A DNA stretch of 24,701 nt from CAUZFZ01 sp963579025 (lineage in GTDB: Bacteria; Planctomycetota; Planctomycetia; Planctomycetales; Planctomycetaceae), in contig CAUZFZ010000158.1 of the NCBI GenBank assembly GCA_963579025.1, positions 1-24,701 of the forward strand. The letters run 5' to 3'. A model generated the notes under the pieces. The model was not told the origin of the DNA. It did not search any database and saw nothing but the letters and a program-made list of their open reading frames with translations. Position numbers and translations under genes: made by a program. Shown in pieces: positions 1-6,438 of this stretch (positions are counted from its first letter, which is position 1; every line of letters begins with the position of its first letter).

Positions 1-50
1 CGAACCATGAAGGCCAGCCACTCCCCTGTTTGACTTCTCACCGGCGCGCA

Positions 51-3000
51 TCACAAAAACAAGCGCAGCCATGCCTGCGAGGTTCGCTGCTGCGCTGATC
101 TCTGCAAACTCCCCGGCAGTGCCATTCCTCCCAGAGACCGAATGGCTCCCGGCTGAAATTCGGACCGAATTGGTTTGATCCTATATCTCGCTCCGAAGTC
201 GATCATGACGTATTTCCCATCCGCGTCATGCAGCATCGGGTAGAGATCAAGCGGCGCGGGTCGTGGTGAGCTAATCGGTTTTGTGCTCGTGTTGCGCCAA
301 AGCAATTCCGCTTTAAGCGTGTCGCCAGTGTTGAAGGACAGTTTGGGATTCAACAGTCGAATCCCGCATTGCAGGCCTTTATCAACTTTGCCCCAGACTG
401 CGTGCTTCGCATTGCGTGTTGCCGCCGCGTTAAGAGTTCCAACTTCGAGTTGGATGCGGGGATGCAGAATCGTGCCTCCCTTGCCAGCCTGGATACGTGT
501 CGCCGGTTCGCGACTCGCATTGCCTTCGCGATCGATCCTTGTCTGGAAATACAAACCCTCAAAGAGAAACCCGGTTCCGTAACCGGGTTCTGTTGAAACC
601 TGGATTTGCAGCGGCTGAACGATCCAGTTCATCCCGGCCTTTACTTTCCTGATCGTGGGCAGGCCATTGCCTTTGCCGCCGCCGATGTACAGGCCAAGAT
701 CGTCACTACCACTATGAGCCGGGATGATTGTCGATTCACCAGGTCCCAGTTTCATCTCGTAAGCCAGATCGTACTTCCAGCCCTGCCGTCCGTCCGTCGC
801 ACGGAATTCGGCGGGCAGATTCGAGGCGTCGAGTGCATTCGTAATATTGTCAGAGGGGATCAGAAACGGCGCGTCGCGGTAGTCATTCGGAACGGACCGC
901 GCCATAAACTTGATGCGTTTGTCTGTCGTGTTGCGGACGAGGATTCGGTACTTCACAACCGAGTCATACGGCACACTCAGATTCGGCAGACCGGGAGAAT
1001 CGAGCAGAAAACCGGCCTGCAGACCTTTGACCTTCTTCCACCAGATCACACTTTTTAAATCGACCTTCGATGTGCCTTTTGCAGACTCCGACGGTTCTGG
1101 AGCTGACGGTGGTGGCGTAGCAGCAGCTTCGGGCTCCGCTGGTTTCGGAGTCGACACGTGTGGCTTTACATCAGCCTGCTTCGCTGGCTCTTTCTGAGAC
1201 TTCGGCTGCTCCTGATTCCACCACGGCACTGCATCGGGTTGAGTATCAGTCGCGCCAGGCAATCGAACGCTGCGCTTGCCGTCCTTGTTATTAAACACTT
1301 CTAACGGGAGTGGTGCCGTCTGGAGTTCCTCATCCCAGTACTCCGTATTCTCTACGCCGTTGATAATCGGCCTTGTATATTCAATCCGGTACGTGCCCAG
1401 GTCCGGCATCACCAGGCTAAGTCCTCGTTTGCTCTCACTCAGCCACAGGCCGGGCGTCGACACGCCGTACGCCTCGCCCGGTTTGAGTGTCAGTGTGAGT
1501 CCTGGCTCGAACAGCCAAACCGGCAGCGGATCGATCCGCTGTTTTTCTCCGCGGGGATTCACGTAGCTGGGGGGCGACCAGTAGAAGTCCGGATGAAACC
1601 CGATTGTCTGCTCGCGATCACTGACGTTTCGCAGGTAGATCTCCAGGGGGAGCTTTTCCCCCATTGCAAACTCGCGCTTCAGGGTGGGAAACGCGAGCCC
1701 CATTTGAATCCCGCGGCGAGCTTTGCCGAATGCTGGCTTGATGATGCTCATCCGCTCGGCTGAGTACAGGCTGGCATAGTAGCCATTGAATCTGAGGTCG
1801 CCGGACTCTTCTTTGGCCGAATCGAATTTCAGCTGACCGGAAGTCAGTCCCGCGAGTCGGTAGCTGAATCGGTATTTGCCAACGGTCGGTGATTCGAAAC
1901 TCACGGGACCGATGTCGCCCAGTCCAAGTCCGCTCGTCTGAATAACGTAGGCCTCGCCGGGCCCGAGACCCAACTTATTGTGCGGCCGCTTGCCAACATA
2001 CGTCTCCAGTCGCGGGACCGACATCCGTTCGCCCTTTGAATTGACAACCTCTGGCGTGTCGAACACAAAGTTAATGATGTATTTGGTCCTGACGACACGA
2101 TCACTGACATTCATCAGGAAAAGTTCCACCGGCATACGGTCGCCGAGGCGGAACACTCGCTGTGGCGTCGCATAGGCGAGACCGAGTGTCAGGCCACCCT
2201 GCTCAGCACCAAATATCGGTTTGAGGTCGACGATCCGCTGGAGCGCATCCTTTCCGTGAAGGTAACTCCCAGGGTACTTAAAAACCGACAACTTCGTCGG
2301 TTCTGCAGCAGGGGCATAGGCCGGGTTTGACGTCTCAACAGGTGCATCCGGGGCAGCCTCCACAGGCTGTCCTGAAGCATCACCTGAAGTCAGGACCGCA
2401 GGCGGTGATGCCGGTTCCGTTGCTGCAACCGGATCGACAACGGCCGTCATTCCCAGCGTCAACGCGCCAACAAGCAGCATCGCAATGGAAGCGTTCTTGC
2501 ACACTGGCCCGTGCAGGCGAGTTGAATCGAACAGTGACTGAACCCGTAATTCCAGATTGCTGCCCTCGGCCATCGCGACTCCGTGGGACAATCCGCGTGG
2601 GGCACAACACAGCTCTGCAACGCGCAGCAACTGCGCGGCATAGTCGCTGGCTTTCTCACCCGAGTGGACGACCGCGTCATCACATGCCTGCTCGCCTTCC
2701 TGCCGCAGTTTCCGCAACGCGTACCAGGCGAGCGGATGAAACCAGTACAGAGTGCACGCCAGCCGGCCAATGAATTGAAAGATCACGTCCCTGCGCTTCA
2801 CATGAGCCAGTTCGTGCGTCAACACCGTCCGTTGCAACGGCTCGTCCCATTTATGGGCGATTGGTGGAAGTAACACGATGGGACGGAGCACGCCGCACGT
2901 CAGCGGCACAATCGGCTCGGTGTGTTCCCGTAAACTGACCGCTTGCCTTAACCGCAGACGCTGGCTGAGCTCCGTAAGAAGCCGGCACCACACATCATTG

Positions 3001-3572
3001 CGAATGGGCATCGAACGACGGCAGAAACGGATTGTTCTGGCGACATTCACCGTCATCAGCATCGCCAGCAGTCCGGCTCCCAGGCTCCAGATCGCGACGG
3101 TGCTTAGCTCCGTCCAATTGGTGTGAGGGACTTCCGTCATCACACCGGTCTGCAGCACCAACACATCTGCATTCGGCCTTTGCCGAGGTTGTTCCGAGAC
3201 CAGTAGAGTCGCGCCGGCCTGCGAGTCGTCCGCGATTGGTTGCCGAGAAGAATGGAACGTCGGGGTGTCTTCATTCGAGACAGACGACTCGGTCCGTGCA
3301 TGCATCGGCGACGACGGGATCGCCGCATGATCTGGCGCCGCTATCTCGATGTCATTAACCATTGGCAGAATGGGAATCGTCCACGCAGGCAGCGCGCAGG
3401 AAGCGACTGGAAGCAGAATCAGCGACAGCATCGTGAGTGACCACAGCCGATGCCTGACCGCAGCCGCCGAACGGCTCAGCAGCTGGGCGGAGACGCAAAC
3501 TATTACCAGCAACAGCGTGGCCTTGGCAGTTGTTTCGGCGAGGAAACCGGCAAGTGTTTGAACGATGTCCAT
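51..3572 (-). CDS. BlaR1-type M56 metallopeptidase receptor with four-module C-terminal region
   Basis: Membrane antirepressor-protease of the BlaR1/MecR1 (peptidase M56) family, expected to sense a signal outside the membrane and cause inactivation of the partner BlaI repressor. Start chosen at ATG 3572 (1173 aa): it has a GGAAGG ribosome site and lies one base after the blaI stop, suggesting coupled translation; a longer frame to 3656 would lie inside blaI. Hydrophobic segments near residues 18-32, 44-62, 155-178 and 361-380. The zinc motif HELAH is at residues 253-257, followed by an EGEQACDD motif typical of M56. After the last membrane segment come four related modules starting near residues 450, 611, 837 and 1053, each with a G-(L/I)-x-x-G(L/F/I) motif and a later L-x-N-(V/T)-S/T-D-type motif; a Pro/Ala/Glu-rich linker precedes module three. 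The ligand is unknown. The last about 20 residues look unlike the rest and may follow a frameshift (see findings). Confidence 0.88.
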   Translation of the reverse strand: MDIVQTLAGFLAETTAKATLLLVIVCVSAQLLSRSAAAVRHRLWSLTMLSLILLPVASCALPAWTIPILPMVNDIEIAAPDHAAIPSSPMHARTESSVSNEDTPTFHSSRQPIADDSQAGATLLVSEQPRQRPNADVLVLQTGVMTEVPHTNWTELSTVAIWSLGAGLLAMLMTVNVARTIRFCRRSMPIRNDVWCRLLTELSQRLRLRQAVSLREHTEPIVPLTCGVLRPIVLLPPIAHKWDEPLQRTVLTHELAHVKRRDVIFQFIGRLACTLYWFHPLAWYALRKLRQEGEQACDDAVVHSGEKASDYAAQLLRVAELCCAPRGLSHGVAMAEGSNLELRVQSLFDSTRLHGPVCKNASIAMLLVGALTLGMTAVVDPVAATEPASPPAVLTSGDASGQPVEAAPDAPVETSNPAYAPAAEPTKLSVFKYPGSYLHGKDALQRIVDLKPIFGAEQGGLTLGLAYATPQRVFRLGDRMPVELFLMNVSDRVVRTKYIINFVFDTPEVVNSKGERMSVPRLETYVGKRPHNKLGLGPGEAYVIQTSGLGLGDIGPVSFESPTVGKYRFSYRLAGLTSGQLKFDSAKEESGDLRFNGYYASLYSAERMSIIKPAFGKARRGIQMGLAFPTLKREFAMGEKLPLEIYLRNVSDREQTIGFHPDFYWSPPSYVNPRGEKQRIDPLPVWLFEPGLTLTLKPGEAYGVSTPGLWLSESKRGLSLVMPDLGTYRIEYTRPIINGVENTEYWDEELQTAPLPLEVFNNKDGKRSVRLPGATDTQPDAVPWWNQEQPKSQKEPAKQADVKPHVSTPKPAEPEAAATPPPSAPEPSESAKGTSKVDLKSVIWWKKVKGLQAGFLLDSPGLPNLSVPYDSVVKYRILVRNTTDKRIKFMARSVPNDYRDAPFLIPSDNITNALDASNLPAEFRATDGRQGWKYDLAYEMKLGPGESTIIPAHSGSDDLGLYIGGGKGNGLPTIRKVKAGMNWIVQPLQIQVSTEPGYGTGFLFEGLYFQTRIDREGNASREPATRIQAGKGGTILHPRIQLEVGTLNAAATRNAKHAVWGKVDKGLQCGIRLLNPKLSFNTGDTLKAELLWRNTSTKPISSPRPAPLDLYPMLHDADGKYVMIDFGARYRIKPIRSEFQPGAIRSLGGMALPGSLQRSAQQRTSQAWLRLFL

Positions 3573-3573
3573 G

Positions 3574-3969
3574 CTACTTCCCTTCCTTCCGGGCCCGGTC
3601 GATAAACTGAGCAATACGCTCGAGGTCCGACGGATCGAGGTCCTTCGAAGACACATCCAGAATGGCCGCGACCGTGTCGGGAGCCGAGCCGGAAAAGAAG
3701 ACGTTCATCAGTCTCTGTAATGCAGTACGGCTTGCTGTTTCGCGAGACTGAGTCGCTCGATAGACGTACCGCTTGCCATCCTGCCGATGCGTCAGCAGCC
3801 CTTTTGCCTCGATCTTCCGGATGATCGTGCGGACTGATGAATAACTGGGCGGGTCGGGCAGATGTTCCAGCACCTTGCCCACGGTGGCTTCGCCGAGTTG
3901 ATAGATCACATCCATGATCTGCCGCTCGCGGCGTGCCAGCTCCGGAGTTGCCCGTATTTTCTTCGCCAT
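3574..3969 (-). CDS. blaI: BlaI/MecI-family transcriptional repressor (first copy)
   Basis: Winged-helix repressor of 131 aa, the usual family length, expected to bind operator dyads as a dimer and to be inactivated through its M56 partner. Family hallmarks: ELARRERQIMDVIYQLGEATVGKVLEHLP, then PSYSSVRTIIRKIEAKGLLTH (recognition helix region) and a wing with DGKRYVYRA; the C-terminal half is the helical dimerisation region. Start placed at ATG 3969, with GGTGAAAG just upstream; an extension to 4041 would translate through the promoter and operator-like dyad, so it is rejected. The stop (TAG, 3574-3576) is one base from the start of the receptor gene, giving a tight blaI-blaR operon. The gene is divergent from a second blaI at 4182. 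Confidence 0.92.
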   Translation of the reverse strand: MAKKIRATPELARRERQIMDVIYQLGEATVGKVLEHLPDPPSYSSVRTIIRKIEAKGLLTHRQDGKRYVYRATQSRETASRTALQRLMNVFFSGSAPDTVAAILDVSSKDLDPSDLERIAQFIDRARKEGK

Positions 3970-3989
3970 TCTTTCACCGCATGACGTAT

Positions 3990-4025
3990 GTGGCACTAAA
4001 ATACCATGTGGTAAAATAATGCCAC
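3990..4025. promoter_or_regulatory. Imperfect 36-bp dyad, candidate BlaI operator
   Basis: The stretch begins GTGGCA (3990-3995) and ends with its complement TGCCAC (4020-4025). The centre (4002-4013) is TACCA-TG-TGGTA, a 5-2-5 inverted repeat. About 26 of 36 positions fit two-fold symmetry. BlaI/MecI operators in other bacteria are short A/T-rich dyads overlapping the promoter, of the TACAnnTGTA kind; this site has the same layout and overlaps the predicted -10 and start of the leftward operon. Which of the two BlaI proteins would bind is unknown. Confidence 0.5.
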
Positions 4026-4041
4026 GTGCGGCCGAAGTCAA
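4013..4041 (-). promoter_or_regulatory. Candidate sigma70 promoter of the leftward blaI-blaR operon
   Basis: Read on the minus strand, TTGACT (4036-4041) is followed after exactly 17 bases by TATTTT (4013-4018), a reasonable housekeeping -35/-10 pair. It predicts a transcription start near 4006 and a leader of about 37 bases before the blaI start at 3969. The -10 lies inside the 36-bp dyad at 3990-4025, so a protein bound there would block this promoter. Prediction from sequence only. Confidence 0.5.
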
Positions 4042-4074
4042 CGCGAGAAGGACTTGCCGAGAATCAGATTCTGT

Positions 4075-4103
4075 TTGACAGGACGAAAGCTTTCGTCAAT
4101 GAT
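4075..4103 (+). promoter_or_regulatory. Candidate sigma70 promoter of the rightward blaI-LRR operon
   Basis: A perfect -35 hexamer TTGACA (4075-4080) is followed after 17 bases by AATGAT (4098-4103), which matches 4 of 6 of the -10 consensus. The 17-base spacer is one G plus the complete palindrome GACGAAAGCTTTCGTC. Predicted start near 4110, leaving a leader of about 70 bases before the ATG at 4182. The exact fit of the palindrome in the spacer supports this being a regulated promoter, but it is a prediction. Confidence 0.5.
4082..4097. promoter_or_regulatory. Perfect 16-bp palindrome, copy 1 (candidate operator)
   Basis: GACGAAAGCTTTCGTC, perfectly self-complementary. It occupies the spacer between the predicted -35 and -10 of the rightward operon. 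With the preceding AG, 18 bases are identical to copy 2. It could be the operator of the second BlaI; a dispersed genome palindrome is the alternative. Confidence 0.6.
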
Positions 4104-4114
4104 TCGGGCTCGAG

Positions 4115-4130
4115 GACGAAAGCTTTCGTC
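4115..4130. promoter_or_regulatory. Perfect 16-bp palindrome, copy 2 (candidate operator)
   Basis: Second identical copy of GACGAAAGCTTTCGTC, 33 bases downstream of the first (about three helical turns, so on nearly the same face of the DNA). It falls just after the predicted transcription start of the rightward operon, where bound repressor could block elongation or cooperate with copy 1. Confidence 0.6.
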
Positions 4131-4181
4131 GTGCGTCGTTATGGAATCGAAACCCAACGCAGAACTTCGGATTCACCAGTA

Positions 4182-4574
4182 ATGCCGAGACAAGGCGCGT
4201 CATCTCAACCCACTGAATTCGAGCTGCAGATTCTGCAGATTCTCTGGCAGCTCGGCCCGAGTGCGCTGGGCGAGATTCACCACGTCGTGACTGAGCGACG
4301 TGAAGTGACGTACTCGACCACCCGCAAGATGCTTCAGGTGATGCGAGACAAGGGGCTGATTGTGTCTGACGAGTCGGTTCGCCCGCAGACGTACCGTGCC
4401 GCGAGTTCGCAGGGTCAGACTCAACTGCAACTGGCAGACGATCTGGTTCGGCGAGCGTTTGAGGGAAGTACGCAGAAGCTCGTCATGAGCCTTCTGTCAG
4501 CAGACCGGCTCTCGTCGGAAGAACTTGCGGAACTCAAGCTGCTGCTACGACATGCCCAAGGGAGCGAAACATGA
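4182..4574 (+). CDS. BlaI/MecI-family transcriptional repressor (second copy)
   Basis: A 130-aa BlaI-family winged-helix protein, clearly diverged from the copy at 3574-3969. Seen: PTEFELQILQILWQLGPSALGEIHHVV, then TYSTTRKMLQVMRDKGLIVSDE (recognition helix region), a wing ending QTYRAASS, and a helical C-terminal dimerisation region. Start at ATG 4182; the frame is open back to 4026, but that extension would translate both palindromes (as a repeated TKAFV) and is unlikely. The ribosome site is weak. Its TGA overlaps the ATG of the next gene (ATGA at 4571-4574), so it is translationally coupled to the M56-derived LRR protein. This mirrors the usual blaI-blaR pairing and suggests the pair still works as a regulator and partner, though the partner lacks a protease. 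Confidence 0.87.
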   Translation: MPRQGASSQPTEFELQILQILWQLGPSALGEIHHVVTERREVTYSTTRKMLQVMRDKGLIVSDESVRPQTYRAASSQGQTQLQLADDLVRRAFEGSTQKLVMSLLSADRLSSEELAELKLLLRHAQGSET

Positions 4575-6421
4575 GCATCGTCAATGACACGCTCTCGTCG
4601 GAATTACTCATTCGCCTCGGCGGAGTTCTGCTGCACTCGCTGTGGCAGTTCGCACTGATCGGGCTGCTGCTGGCTGCAGTCCTGGAGATGTTGCGACGTC
4701 GAACGGCCGCCACGCGATACCTTCTCTGCTGCACTGCTCTGCCAACCAGGTCGCTGACCGGCGGACTGGCAATCGTGATTCTCAGCACGACGATCACTGC
4801 CTGCTTCCTTCAGGCGGGCGAGAGTGAGACTTCGACTGGCATCGATGAGAGCCGACCAACGAGGCTCGCCGACGCAGAAGCGGCGACGGAAGGTGATGAC
4901 ACTGCGTCCGTGCGAGCCCTTGTTGCCAAGCTGAGAAATGAGGACATCGTTTGGGACGGCGACTTCATTGGACTGCTCGTGCGTGAGAAATCCGAAACCG
5001 CCATCGCCATTCTCAAGCGAGGTAAGGCTGCCATCCCCGCGCTCTACGCCGCCCTGGACGACGCGAAACGGTTCGCGGCCGTGCACGTACTACTGACTCT
5101 GATTGACGGCGATTACAAACGCACGGCAGGCGCATGGAACGGGCTTCATGTGAAGCTACATGCTGACGGCCGGCAGGAATTGTTCCCGAAACAAATCCCG
5201 GACCTCAAAGCACTATGGAGCAGGACACTCAAGAGCGGCGTGGGGCTGGAGCTGCAGTCGCGTACTAAAAGACCGGAGACTTCAGACAAGGTAGCGCTGG
5301 CACGAACCATTCTGGCGAATGAAAAGGAAGCACTCATAGCCGATGAACTTGTTGAGCAGGTGATTCGCAAGAGAATCAACAAGCCCACCGGCGAACTTAC
5401 GCGAGCAGACCTGAAGAGAGTGACCGTGTTTGACTTGCGTAGTCCTCTATTAACGGACGAGGGCCTCAAAGATGTGGCCAGGCTCTCGCAGCTCTCTCGG
5501 CTTTACTTGAATGAAACCGGAATAACGGACGAAGGCCTCAAGGAATTACCCAGGCTCGAGCTGCTTACCTGTCTCGATTTGAGTTCCACCAAAACAACAA
5601 ACGCTGGCCTGCAGGAAGTGGCCAGACTCAAGCAGCTCACTGAGCTTAACTTGTACAACACACAAATAACGGACGAGGGCCTTATTGAAGTCGCTCGGCT
5701 CAAACAGCTCACCTACCTCAACTTGCTTGGCACCAGAATCTCGGACGAGGGCCTTAAGCATGTGGCGAGACTTCAACAACTCGACACGCTTTGGTTGGTT
5801 GGCACCAGAATTACGGACGCGGGGCTCAGGGAAGTGGCCGGGCTTAAGAAGCTCACCAGGCTTAGCCTGGAAAACACCGAAATCACGGACGTGGGCCTCA
5901 AGGATGTGGCCAAGCTTAAGCAGCTCTTGTACTTGAACCTGGGTGCCACCCAAATCACCGACGCGAGCCTCAATGAAATGACCAGGCTCCAGAAGCTCTC
6001 CCACCTGAACCTGAGTCGCTGCGAAACAATCACCGACGTGGGCCTCAAAGAGTTAGCCGAACTCACTCAACTAACCGTTCTACGACTCTATGGATGCACT
6101 CAAATAACGGATGAGAGCCTCCGGGAATTGGCGACGCTCAATAAGCTCTCCTATCTTGACCTTCAAGGCACGCGAATAACGGATACAGGCCTCAAGGAGT
6201 TGGCAGAGCTTACTCAGCTCTCACGCCTTGACTTGCACGGATCCAGAGTCACGAAGGCGGGTGTGGCTGAATTACAGAAAGCATTGCCGAAATGCGAAAT
6301 CAACCACAATGCCAGCGACATCGATGAGGGACAATTTTCGCTGATCCGGCATCGAATCAGCGGGCCGCATGGTAATCTCGTTCCTCACTTGGACCTGCGA
6401 CGAATTGAAATTGCGAACTAG
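4571..6421 (+). CDS. M56-derived membrane protein lacking the peptidase core, with 12 leucine-rich repeats
   Basis: A 616-aa protein. Residues about 17-55 (LLHSLWQFALIGLLLAAVLE, then RRRTAATRYLL) are a good match to the N-terminus of M56/BlaR1 proteins. Directly after, residues 61-80 form a second membrane segment resembling the last transmembrane region of that family. The whole zinc-peptidase domain (HExxH) is absent. Residues about 105-280 contain a KAAIPALYAALDD-type segment common in planctomycete proteins, function unknown to me. Residues 284 to about 574 are 12 leucine-rich repeats of 24-25 aa with consensus LTxLxLxxTxITDxGLKEVAxLKQ, also visible as a 72-base DNA periodicity. An unusual tail of about 38 residues follows the typical LRR end (LPKCEINH). 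It probably is a membrane-anchored binding or sensor protein; how it would control the BlaI encoded just upstream is unknown. Confidence 0.82.
   Translation: MSIVNDTLSSELLIRLGGVLLHSLWQFALIGLLLAAVLEMLRRRTAATRYLLCCTALPTRSLTGGLAIVILSTTITACFLQAGESETSTGIDESRPTRLADAEAATEGDDTASVRALVAKLRNEDIVWDGDFIGLLVREKSETAIAILKRGKAAIPALYAALDDAKRFAAVHVLLTLIDGDYKRTAGAWNGLHVKLHADGRQELFPKQIPDLKALWSRTLKSGVGLELQSRTKRPETSDKVALARTILANEKEALIADELVEQVIRKRINKPTGELTRADLKRVTVFDLRSPLLTDEGLKDVARLSQLSRLYLNETGITDEGLKELPRLELLTCLDLSSTKTTNAGLQEVARLKQLTELNLYNTQITDEGLIEVARLKQLTYLNLLGTRISDEGLKHVARLQQLDTLWLVGTRITDAGLREVAGLKKLTRLSLENTEITDVGLKDVAKLKQLLYLNLGATQITDASLNEMTRLQKLSHLNLSRCETITDVGLKELAELTQLTVLRLYGCTQITDESLRELATLNKLSYLDLQGTRITDTGLKELAELTQLSRLDLHGSRVTKAGVAELQKALPKCEINHNASDIDEGQFSLIRHRISGPHGNLVPHLDLRRIEIAN
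5420..6290 (+). repeat. Tandem 72-75 bp leucine-rich-repeat units in coding DNA
   Basis: Twelve tandem units encoding 24 residues (two units have 25, with an extra residue around a Cys). Units share stretches such as AATAACGGACGAGGGCCTCAA, here varied between units. The similarity at DNA level suggests fairly recent expansion or ongoing recombination between units. Confidence 0.85.
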
Positions 6422-6438
6422 ACCGACAACATTGCCGC

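Noticed and set aside
606..1058. Plus-strand open frame opposite the M56 receptor
   Set aside because: Shadow of the receptor modules, which have clear internal repeats on the minus strand.
4026..4181. N-terminal extension of the second blaI
   Set aside because: It would translate the predicted promoter and both palindromes, and BlaI proteins of normal length start at 4182.
4571..4830. The protease-less receptor as a sequencing frameshift of a normal BlaR1
   Set aside because: No other frame nearby encodes HExxH or other peptidase motifs, and the gap between the two M56-like segments is only a few codons, so the domain is missing, not shifted.
5420..6290. Regular 72-bp repeats as a possible CRISPR or satellite array
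   Set aside because: The period is a multiple of three, there are no spacers, and the repeats translate to a standard leucine-rich repeat.
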